A stretch of 64,000 nt of DNA from Promerops cafer (lineage: Eukaryota; Chordata; Aves; Passeriformes; Nectariniidae), in assembly GCA_013398275.1 (NCBI GenBank), contig VZSE01006607.1:372001-436000 (forward strand), given 5' to 3'. Shown in pieces: positions 46,101-56,850 of the stretch. Within the stretch, counting starts at the first letter, position 1, and every line of letters begins with the position of its first letter. The notes beneath the pieces are model-generated. The model worked only from the letters and a program-made list of their open reading frames with translations, made no database searches and was not told where the DNA came from. The position numbers and the translations under genes are program-made.

Positions 46101-49100
46101 GTAGCAACAGTCCTGTGTCCATTCTAGGGGGAATTGGCTTCCCTATAAACACATTTCCCAAACACTTTATACCAAAAACACATCCAGAGATCTCCCAAGG
46201 AGTGGGAATGTGAGAAAGGGAACGTGCCCTTCCTCCCAGAGTAGTGAGCTGCTGATCTTCCTCAGCTAATCAACACTTGAAGTCCTCTGAAAGCAAGACA
46301 CATTTAATGTCAAAAGGAGTCAAAAGTCAACGGGGCAAAATTCATGGTGAGGAGTCAGGAGGCTTTGAAGACATAAAAAAGGTGGTGTGGTGGTTCCAGA
46401 GGAGCAGGGGACAAGTGCTCAGTGTGTGGCAGCACTAAGAGTGACAACCCAGCACAGACCCACCGAGCAGCTCTCCTGCAGAAGCACACAGATGTGCACA
46501 GCTGTGTCCCCAGGCACCAAACCCACCCTGTGCAGTCCCCGGGCACAGAGCAGCAGGCTCAAAGTGCTCACTTGCCCCAGCTCGTTGTCCTCCTGGGATC
46601 CAGGAACCAAACCACCCTGCTTGCACTTGCTCTGCAAGCAATTCCTTCAAACCCACTAAATAAGTCGGAGGGGAGGAGGGAGGAGAGGATTTTCTAAAAC
46701 AAGGACTGCTGCCACCTGCAGCTGCTGCCTGCCTTTCCCATCACCTCCTGAAGCTCCTTCCTGGCCATATACACCATTCCCATTCTCCCTGCATCCCAGA
46801 ATGACACCTTTTAATGGCAGCAACTGTTAGAGAGTCACTTCTGCCAACATTTTCAGGTCAGTCCTGAAAGCTCAGAAGCAACCTGGGCAGCATTTGAAGA
46901 GCTCAGAGTTCTGGCACTGTCCCTTAACAATGCTTAAGAGGATGTTAATAGGTTAACATGTTAAATATTGTCTCTTTCTTGCTGAACCAGATGAGAAATA
47001 TTTCAATTACAGTATTCCCATGGAAGGTCCCTACTCACTCGAGTTATTGTAAGCCAGGCCACAGTCATCACATCTCTGCCTGCTCTAGGCCAAGACCACA
47101 GCTCCTCTGAGTTTTTGCTCTGTGATTGCACTGGACACAGGACAGGAGACCCTCTGGCAGATCATGATGCTATTAATAAATAGTCTCCAAGCCTCTCCCT
47201 CTGCCCATCCTAGAGCAGTGCTTGTCTCCCAGCCCATGGTACCACCTGAGCTCTTGTTTTTCCCTAATGACTCACAGGTCTTGCCTACAGTATTTTGAAG
47301 TAGATGCAAATTTTCCACTGTATTCAGCATATACAGAGTCCAGTCCCTAGAGTAATTTCTGGCTAAATAAGGTACTCAAGGAAATCACCATGACAGTTCA
47401 TTAATAAATCTTAGGATGGGCTTATTGCATACTGTTGAGGGGGAAGGATAGATGAGAGAAACTGCATACTGTCTGAAAAAAAATCCATTTCACCATTAAA
47501 AGAACCCTTCCCTCAAGTGCATCATAATTATCAATCAAAAGTGGTCCAGCATGTGCTTCTGAGGAGCAAAATTATTTGCTGCTCTGCAGAAAAACACAGT
47601 TCCTGGGCTTGTATTTCTGCACCTGATCCCAGCTTTGGTCACCTGGTGTTACCATGCCCGTAGGACGTGCTCCAGGTGGACAAGCCATAGCAAACCTCTG
47701 TCCAGCAACAACCAGTCCCACGCCTCAGGGGTTTCACCTTTACACCAGTGGAAGGCAATAATCCTCCTGGATGATGGCACTATGAAGATAGATTATCAGG
47801 ATTTTACCAGAAGATGTGAAGGTGGAAAATGAGGTCAGTTCAGACCCCCCGACCTTCCTTGATCAAGCAGCAGTACCTTGTTTTTCTGCCCTCTCCTCAG
47901 ATTTCTATCTGCTTCTGTGGCTGGAGGGAGACCATTCCTGACTTAACAAGGGAAGTTGCCAAAGACAAAATATAAACCACTTCTAGAATTTACAGAGGAA
48001 GTTCTCCATTAGGAACTTTAAAAAGAAACAATTCTCCGCCAGCTGTGTTTCAGGCTGGAATTCCCCTTGAGAGAAACAGTAAAAGCAACTCAATCCTGTC
48101 AGTCAAGATGCAGAGACACTCTCACCAGGGTTTAATTAAGAACACTCTTCTTCTGCTTTGCTGGCTACATCAAATGTAGGAAAACTTCTGACCTTCTTCT
48201 TTGGCAAGACCTGGAGAGACTTGGCTGGCTGAACCTGAGCAGCAGCTTTGTCCTGCCCCAAGCTGTGCTGTGAGGAATGGTGGATCCTGACTTCTCTCCT
48301 GCTCTTGGGCTGACCTCAGCCAACACTCAGCCTGCTGGGAAGCCTCAACACTTGCAAAAATGATCAGAGCTGAGCAGAGATCACATTTTAACCTACTTCA
48401 GATCTTCCCACATCCATGTCAGCTGTTCCAGCAAGAAGAATTCCAGACTTGTCCTTACAAAAGAGTTCTCTCTTTGTGTACCCATCAGCAAGCAGGTGAC
48501 ATAGCTTAAGCTTCTTGCCACAAGGAAGCTGGAATCCCTGGCTTCTGTCAAACCTGCAAGTCCCTGGTCAGGTCCTCTTTAGCAAGCAAAGCTGAACTGG
48601 AAGGATGCAGCCTGTGCAGCTGCTAAATGGATGGCAAGAGGCTCCGTGCCTGGAACACGCAGTTTCACCCTCAGTGTCAAGCACATTCGGCCCTATTAAC
48701 ATTTTATCTGCATGCCAGAGCAAGAGCAGGAGACTTGGCAACCAGTCAAAAATAATCTTTCCTGGCACATGGAACCCTGCTGCAACAACTCCATGGACTT
48801 AGGGACAGCTGATTGGCAGGAGGGAAGAGACTGAGGATGGAGATGTGGAAGGAAAAGGGGGAGGAGGGAGCAGGCAGGCCCAGGGTGGGGTGTGAGGGGT
48901 GTGAGATTAAAAGATTTACCTGTGCATGAGGACAGGCCTAAATTGTTCATTGCCAGAGGATGGGGAGGTTGTTTCCCTCAGACACTGGCTCAGCAAAGCC
49001 TATCTGCTGTTCCCTTTGTGTCTCTGGTCTCTGAAAATAGAAGGAATTAGCCCTTATCTGCCCTAGATGCCTGATCATTGGCCAGTGTTCACACAGCACT

Positions 49101-51410
49101 GTGAGAGAAAAAACCTTCTCCCAGCTACACATCCCCCACCCACAAGCTGAGACAATGCAAATGCCAGGGATCAGAGCTGATGACATGGTCTATCTTGGAC
49201 AGACTCAGCAGTGAAAGGGTGGGAGTGTTCACACTTCATGGTGAGATTTGGCATGGCTTGGTCAAAGGAATCTGCAGGAAAAAACACCCCCCATCTTATT
49301 TACTTTCAACTGAATGTCCACAGAACTTACTCTTGGGAATATTCACCCCAGTCAGAGTAACAGAAGGTGCAAGGGATCAAATTTGGGAAGCATCAGGAGT
49401 GAAAACAGGTTCCTCACTTCAGCTGAGGAGCAGAGAATCAATTCCTCCATGGCCAGAAGAAGAGGTTAAACATAATAAGCACCACATGCAGGCTTCTCTA
49501 GGACCCATCTTCAGAGACTCGCTCCGGGGCCTCTTACCTATCCAAATGTGAAATTAAAATAGAAAATACACAATGAATGGTCTCCTGATACAGTCAAATG
49601 CCCTAGCACCAGGGTGAGATTAGTTAGTATAATTTCTATTCACATTAATTAATTGGAACACCTAGAGTTTCAAAAAATAGCTCTGCAATTCCACTGCTTA
49701 AATAGCTTACAATATTAGCAGCTAAGGCAAAAGGAAGGGATGAAGAACCTACTGATTAAAAGCTATACTTTGAGATAGCAGTCCAAGTTTTACAGAATTC
49801 ATCGGGAATGGGGGCAAAGAACACCCAAATTAGAGTAGGAAAAGCACACTACAAAGCCAAACTGAGGTAAGCCATCAGTGTCAGGCTCACAGACTGCCAG
49901 CAGAACAGCTGGGTTTGTCAGGTGGGGGACAGCAGCAGGGTGATGACAGGAGGGCCAGTACCTGCCACCAGCCACGTGACTCCCTGCATTCATTACTGCA
50001 ATAAACATCACACCAGGAAGATGAAACAGAAGCCAAAATGGAGAAGGAGAAGAGGAAAAACAAAAGGGAGCTTGGGAGAGGATCCTGATGAGGAGAAAGA
50101 GGTCCATAAAACAAGGACAGCTGGAAGTCAAAGCAGAAGTTTCCTACTGGAAGTGAGCCCTCATTTTGCCTGATTTCCTAACAAAACAACAGTCCTGCAG
50201 CCGTGTTCCACGTGTGTGTCTGCTCAGCCCATTTCACCCCAGTACTGCCCAGGGCTCAGTCTCAAGGGCCTGGGCACCCCACGTGTTTCACAAAAGCAGG
50301 AAGGCAGGGATGTGCTGGGAGCAGCTGAACTGAGCATGGAGCCCCCAGAAACTCCTCGTTAGCCTTCAGAGAAGCCACAGAAAATGTTTCACTCCCATGT
50401 TTGCTTGCTTGTGGAAAAATAACATTTCTTTGTTCTGATTTCTGTGAAGTTATGCTATGTCCCTGTGGCCTCAGGCAGGGTTTAAGATACTCAGCTAACC
50501 TGCACCTTGAGGATCCTCAATAACTTGAGGAGTCACAGCTACTGCCAGAGGACTTGCTAAGCCATGGAAAGGTCATCATGTGAAGTTGAGGAAATTACCA
50601 GGTTATCCCAAATTATTTTTTCCTCGTGAATTAATAATGTTTCAGCATAAGGGAAGCAGAAAATATCTGTCTTTAATTTCTTTTTCTCTCTGATTATTAA
50701 CAGCATGGAAACATAAGCACGGCACAACACTACGGTCAACTCCCAAATCCCCATTCTTCTTATAAATCAGGGAAATTACAAATTTTTTCTAACCAAACAA
50801 GGCATCAGAATCAGTTCCAGCATGTGAATGTGTGCCCTAGAGATCCCAACACCTTCAGAGCAATATAAGTACATGCAACACCTAAATTACCTCTGATAGC
50901 ATGCAAGGGAGCAGAGAGACAGATTCCACAAACCTGAATTCTCCTTTCAACGCAGCTAATTCAATCTAAACCCTGTAAAATAAGTTCATGAGAAAGAAAA
51001 ATCTAGTTCCTTATTCCATCCCTAAAAATCCTGCTTGCAAAGTGAATATCTTTATCCCCTTGCCTGTTGTGCTTATCTCCTGTCTTGCAGCCCAACCAGC
51101 TTCTGAGCTGTGTGTTTTGGCATGTAGGTCCCAGATCAGCGAGGCTCAGGTGGGAGGCATCTTTGGAAACACACTTAGGCCTGGCTTGCAGTGCTCTCCC
51201 CTCAGCAACCCTCTGGCTGCTTCTCCAGCCAGCTTTCTGTGCTAATTTATTTGTCCTCGTCAGTTCTTCAAGATGTAACTTTGTCCCATCCAGCAATTTC
51301 CCTGTCTAGGCTAACTTGGGGAGAAGGTCTGGAATACCAGCAAAAGACAAGAAGCCCCACAAAGGAGGAAGATAGCAAGGAGCCAAATGCAGTCGGCCTG
51401 AAGCTTTTTT
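46101..51410. other. Anonymous non-coding DNA
   Basis: About 5.3 kb with no gene or identifiable transposon. A G-rich patch occurs at 48858-48900. An ATG open frame of 123 codons (49180-49551, +) has no recognisable domain. Confidence 0.45.
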
Positions 51411-51799
51411 TCATACCTTACTCATGTGTAATGAATCTGCATCATCCCACTGCAACTGCAGGCTGGTAAAGATCCAGTTCAGTGTTTCCCTTTTATTCAC
51501 ACTGATGATAATATGACTAATTGTAGTCTTCTTGCCCACTGAAAATTGAATGAAGGAGGAAATCTGCATACTGACTGAACATGCTGCCAGGGAGAATAAT
51601 AAATGAAAATCAAAGGCCCAGCTCCCAGATGACTGTATGCAAAGGAATCTGTTTGCATGAGAATTCACACTTTCAATCACCACTGGAAGTCTGCCGTGGA
51701 TAGCATTTTTCTGGTAAAAATGATACAAGCATTTGATCTTCCTCAGAAGAAAATCTGTGATGTTCAAGAGCACACAAAATCTCACCCTTCTCAAAGCAC

Positions 51800-52180
51800 C
51801 CAGGCAGCGAGGCCGAGGAGAGCCCAGCTTTGGATGCGTGAATTCCGCGTGCGGCATTCCTTGATACCAGCTTGATTTATGTGATGACTCCCTGAAAGAG
51901 ATAATTATGTAGATTGGGGTTATTTGTTTACACAGCCCTGTCACATTTGGAATGGAACTGGAGCCCCCGATCTGCTCAAATTCCCTGGCACGGCTGAGGT
52001 AGAGGTTCCCTGTCGGAGCGGATCGAGCGCGCGCCTGTCGTGCCGCCTCTCTCTGGAAGTGAAAGGACATTATTAAGGCATGAATCACCCAAATCAGGGC
52101 AGTGTCTGTCCCAGAAGTCTGCTCAGCTGCTGCTGTCGGTCACGGCGGCAGCAGCCACGGTGGTTTTATGGGAGCGCAGT
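51800..52180. promoter_or_regulatory. CpG-enriched islet with CAG run at its edge
   Basis: Roughly twenty CpG dinucleotides fall in about 380 bases, including GAGCGCGCGCCTGTCGTGCC at 52025-52044, in a window where CpG is usually rare. Density is highest at 51990-52055. A TGTTTAC motif (forkhead-like) lies near 51927. The islet borders a (CAG)9 run. It also contains the ATG (52070, minus strand) of the longest open frame in the window. A weak promoter or enhancer is plausible. No TATA box or initiator can be assigned with confidence. Confidence 0.3.
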
Positions 52181-52185
52181 TCCTG

Positions 52186-52218
52186 CAGCAGCAGCAGCAG
52201 CAGCAGCAGCAGCTGCAG
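52186..52218 (+). repeat. (CAG)9 trinucleotide run
   Basis: Nine perfect CAG units (52186-52212) followed by CTG CAG. GCAGCAGCC-type sequence also occurs just upstream (52147-52155). Depending on the frame it would read as Gln, Ala or Ser on the + strand and Leu, Cys or Ala on the minus strand. There is no ATG-started gene-like frame around it, so a coding role is not supported. Triplet runs of this kind are length-polymorphic. Confidence 0.97.
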
Positions 52219-55142
52219 CATGGTCGTGCTGGAGCTGGAGCATGCCAGCCCATGGAGCCTGACTGCAGCCTGGTGTTTGCCTGGTATCCCAAGAGAAATG
52301 CAGAATAAAGCAACAGCACAGCTCAGATGAGGTTTCACAATGAAATAGCAGGAACCATGCCTGTACCTCATTGCCACTTCCGAAAAGCAACCTGACCAAA
52401 CGCTGGTGCTGTATTTTCCCATCTAGACTTGTTTCTCAAGTGCTTCTCTGCTTTTGTCAAGAGGGCACATCAACAGCCTCCCCAAAAGCCCTCTGGAGCC
52501 ACCTTCCTGATGGAATGATCCATGTCTTTCCATGGGATGGTTCAGAGGTGAACAGGACACTTCACTTTGTGAAGTGTGTCTAGGATTTCCTCATTAGCAC
52601 CATTGCACCAGAGCTACCAACTCCCCTACTTTGGAAGAGTCAGGGAGGCAACTAGAGGTGAAAGTCCTCATACAACAAAATTCAATTATTTTCTAAGGCA
52701 TCTTGAATGGGAAAGGTGTTCTATAATGAGACTTGGGTCATCTTTAAGCCCTCCCCATACCTCTGCCCATCATCCTGGGCATGCTGGGCAGAGCAGCTAC
52801 CAGGCTGCTGTGCTTTGTGCTGCTCACAACCAGCTTTTTGTGATTTCAGCATTCAGGTTCATCGGATTGCAGACTGGCCTGGATGTTCCCTTCCACTTTT
52901 CTGTTCATTATGCAAGAAGACCCCTCTTTAGATCAGCACTCTCTCCTTGCATCACTGGAGCAGAGCCAAGGGGACAGAGCCGAGGCTACAGTCTGAACCT
53001 ACATATTGAATACAAGTCACATGAGTCAGTAAATCATTTGTCTCTACAGGGGGTCCTGCACCTGCCAGAGAGGAATAATTAAATGATCAAGTGTCCAGAG
53101 AGCTACAGAGGCAGAGGACACTGGACATATTTGAGGTGGTGGAGCAGCCTTCATCACTAAATATCTGTTACATTCCTCATTAGCTCTGCTTCCCTCCCAC
53201 CAGCCCTACAACCCAGTGAAGCAAAAGGGCCAAAAGCAGAGCAAGGGCAAGGCTGAAGCACAAGACTCCCAACAGGGAAGAGGTGTTGAGCTCACTTACA
53301 ACCTGCCTGCACTCAGAAGGACAACTTCACCTTGAGAGCTGGGCTCTGCATCCACGCCTGAGCTGCCTCCCCATGCCCTCAGGTGCTCACTGCCCCTGGG
53401 CATGCTTCCAGCCTGTTACTAATTTGGACCTGTCTCTCCAGTTCACTCATTTGCTGTGGGGTGAGATTAAAAAAAAACAGAGGAAAAATAAGTCTAGAAG
53501 GGAATGCCTTTTTTACTTGGTGCTGGCCAGTGCTCAGTCAGGAATGGGACATCATTTGAACATACATCTTCCTGGAAGAGAGAGAATTCCCAATTCTCTT
53601 CCCAGGTACAAATATAGGTGGGAAGAGGAGGGCCACACCTTCTAATAGCTGAGGGTGTTCCTTTGGATTTAAGCCCAGCATCAGGGCTATAATTAGGGTC
53701 AGAAGAGTGGCCAGTGTTGGTAGCCACACGTGGAGGACAGGCTTCCACCCACCTGAGAAAGCAGCACCTCCCTGGCACTCTTCCAGTCATACTCCTTTCC
53801 CCCTGCCACGAAGGATTCCTGTCAGTTCCATGAAATTCTCATCATGACAGATTTTGAGCAGCCTGTTGTGACAAGATCACTTTGAGGGCTGTGTGCCCAG
53901 CACCAGAAATGCTCCAGGTCAGGGCTGGCTCTGCCTCCTGCCTCGCTCCATCCTCCCTGTGCACAAACATGTCAGCCACCCATGGAAATAACAACACAAA
54001 CTCTCCTGGGAGCAGATGGGGCAAAACCACTCAACTGCTGCAAAATCTATGCCTAAAACTAGCACCTCTGAAGAGGGAAGTGCATAATTTATGATGGCTC
54101 CTGGCAGACCCAGGGAATGATTTTCAGTGAATGGAAAAAAAATGTCATTTATTTCTCCACTGTTGTAATATTTTAATTCAGTATCTATCGCCCCAAAAAG
54201 TATTGCTTAGAAATTTGTGGTGCATTTCAATTTAACATTATAAAAATATATTTGGGGATATTTTGGAACCAGAGGATAGGAGCATTAATAAAAATTATAA
54301 TTGCTTTCAAAGATCTAAAATAAAATGTACCCTTTCATTTTGGGTGAAATCAAATATTTCAGATAGACCAAACTGAGTCTGAAGGGGTTTCACCATCACG
54401 TCTAAAAACATTATGTTAATTTATCAGCATAAGGTTCTCCTTCATACTGCTCACTCAAAACAAAACATCTGTCCCTTCCTACCATTTCTTGTTAGATAGT
54501 GTCTTATCTTTCACTTTCCATAAATGCTTAATTGAAAGAAGCATGAATTTGTTGGTAGCACAGCAGTTTGGAGAACAAGAAAAGCTATGAAACACTGATG
54601 CAGAAACAACCCTGCAGGAAGACTTTCTGAACTGATACCACCACAGAAGGGTAGAAAAATGGTGAACATGCAATTAAAGAAAAAAAAGGCATAAAACAAA
54701 GAAATAAATAGCAAGATAAAAATTCACAGGAAAAAAACACCCAAACTGTGCAAGAGCTTTAAAAATTCAAAACATTTCAACTATATGCTTGGACCCAAGG
54801 GGATGTTCTAAGAAGAAATGCATCTGAATGGGACATTCAGAATTTCCCCATGAGAGCAATTCCACATTGCAGAACGTTTTGTATTCTTTTGCCAGAATGC
54901 TGATTTGTATGTGACCTGTACACTGAGCAGCAAAACTTTCACACCACCTTTCATTTTATCCCAAGACAGGAATGGATAGCAAGCTTGAATTGTTAGCTAT
55001 ATTGTCAACATATTTTTAATAAAATATTCCTGGCCTCATGACTCTACATCATCACAGTTCCATTAGCTTAAGCCACTTGTAATAAACTAATATGCAGAAT
55101 GATTTCCAGGTACTAGCAGCTAAAGGCATAATAAGCAGTTTC
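52219..55142. other. Anonymous non-coding DNA
   Basis: No gene recognised. The part 54120-54450 is strongly AT-rich and without repeats. Confidence 0.45.
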
Positions 55143-55205
55143 GCTTTCTTTATTTCTTTCTCTCTCTCTTTGTTTCCTTCTTTCCCTCCTTCTTTCTTTC
55201 TTTCT
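55143..55205 (+). repeat. (CTTT)n / pyrimidine-rich tract
   Basis: CTTT, CT and CCTT units for about 60 bases, ending in a clean (CTTT)n run at about 55190-55204. Low complexity. Confidence 0.9.
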
Positions 55206-56480
55206 GAATTTCCTCAGCAGATCAAAGCAGGTCTCACCACAAGCTGGTACATGGCTACAGTATTCAGGATATAATTGTGCTTGTGCCTTGTGCAAATAGA
55301 AACTCTTGCTCTGATCTGGTCATCTGGAAATTATTTGGTTGAGGGCTTCTTTCCTCCACACTGAGAACATTGTCCTAAGCTCAGAGGACAGACGTAAAGG
55401 AGAGTCTCCATGCACGGTGGTTATGATGTTGATGCAGCTCCCAGAGGGTGTTATTTCCTTGTTCTCCAGGGCTGGATGAGAAACTGGATTATTTTATTTG
55501 TGGGTCAGCCCTGAAGTTACCATCACAAGCCTTCATAACTGGACAGTTCTCTAGCCACGAGGGAAGGAATGCTTTTCACTCCAACAACTCTGGGCTGCAG
55601 GTGCACTGAGAGCAGAGGCGCTGGGAACGGAACGTGCAACCTAACAGGCAGCCAGTCACTCCCTCTGCCTCCCTCCCTGGAGATGGCACAAAGTCATCTT
55701 GGCAGGCTGGAGGCTGCTGCAAACGAAGAACGATTTGTGTGAGCACTGCAGAGATTGGACATCACGGCCAAAACGCCGGGGGAACAGCGGGCTGCAACCA
55801 AAGTGCCCAACCCAGCCACGAGTAGATGGAGCAGCCCTGGGATAACAAGGGGGTGCTGCACGCTTCTTCTGAGTGAAGAGACAGAGCAGCACAGGAAAAG
55901 CCCTGAGCAGCATTTCCCCGATGTGCTCGTGCCTCTCAGCAGCCCTGACAGTCTCTCAGTGCCTTGAGCCAAGCAGCACTAGTCCTGCTCCTTCGGCTGC
56001 TCTGCCGTGTCCCACCCCGATGACGCAGAATGCACCAGTCAAGAGTGGAGAAGCATCATGGTTGCCTAGGCAATGCCTTTGCCATGAACAATAAATAAAA
56101 TAAAAGGCAGTGCCTTGGGTTAGCAGCACCCAGGGGTCTGTGTAACTCTCGCCAGTGCAATACTTCCCTAGGGAAAAGCCAGCTCCTTGCTCTGCCCATG
56201 GACACGTACACACACACACGCTGGTGCATTCCTTCTGCCTTTCACTGCGGGAGCTGCCTCCTCCAGCTTGCTCCATGTCAAACAGCAACAGAGGGAGAAG
56301 AAAACACATCCAAAACCACATTCAACCGAGCTCACTCCTTCCTACCTCTTCACAAATGACTGCCAAACCGTGGGAGGAATCCAAGGTCCTACGAGACAAG
56401 GAGTTCAAGCCCCCGGCATTGTGAACCACTGCAGTGAAACCTCTTATTTAAATGCAGTGGGAAAAAGTGTTATACACACA
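55206..56480. other. Anonymous DNA rising in GC
   Basis: No gene recognised. A short (CA)n is at 56207-56219. CpG becomes more frequent after about 55600. Confidence 0.45.
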
Positions 56481-56850
56481 GAGGAAAACAGAAAGGCGGA
56501 CACCAGCCCAGCACCCCGTTCAGAGCGGGTTTCTGCCAGAGGAAGACACCGCAGGCTGGCGCTCGCTGCGGGCAGGCAGCCACCGCCTGGCCAAGCGTGA
56601 TGGCGTGGCTCGTTTTTCACCCTGACACCACTGCAGGCTCCACAAGGCTCCTTGGCTCCAAGGTGATCAGAATATTGAGTACGGTACTGCAGCAATGAGC
56701 CTGGCACCCAGCACGGCAGCAGAGCGACTCCCGCCCTCCCTCCCCGCCCCTTTCCTGCTCGCATGCAAGAAGGAGAAAGAAGAACAAAACCCCCCACGAC
56801 AACGAGATTCCAGGCATCCAACGCCCCCTCATACATCTTCGGGAGTGGAC
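56480..56850. promoter_or_regulatory. CpG-enriched islet with G-quadruplex
   Basis: About twenty CpG dinucleotides occur in about 370 bases (for example CTGGCGCTCGCTGCGGGC at 56556-56573). By eye estimate the observed/expected ratio is near the usual CpG-island border, in otherwise CpG-poor DNA. It includes the G4 motif at 56730-56750, whose GGGCGGG-type core also fits the general Sp/KLF GC-box pattern. It may be a small promoter or enhancer, but no transcript start or coding exon can be seen next to it. Confidence 0.35.
56730..56750 (-). other. Strong G-quadruplex motif
   Basis: The + strand pattern is C3-G-C3-T-C3-T-C4-G-C4. The minus strand therefore has five G runs separated by single-base loops, the arrangement known to give the most stable parallel quadruplexes. 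It sits inside the CpG islet at 56480-56850. Confidence 0.85.

Noticed and set aside
48858..48900. G-rich patch considered as a G-quadruplex
   Set aside because: Only three G runs of at least three fall within the 1-7-base loop limit. The next run is too far away for the canonical rule.
51994..52012. let-7-like TGAGGTAG string
   Set aside because: It diverges from let-7 right after the seed, and no complementary arm forms a precursor hairpin nearby.
52102..52308. Poly-glutamine open frame
   Set aside because: It comes from the (CAG)9 run. The frame begins with GTG, and the only in-frame ATG context is short. Parallel poly-Ala and poly-Leu frames exist across the same bases.
52576..53082. 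168-codon open frame on the + strand, and a 161-codon one on the minus strand at 22416-22901
   Set aside because: Both begin with GTG rather than ATG. No domain is recognisable and no splice or conservation evidence is available.
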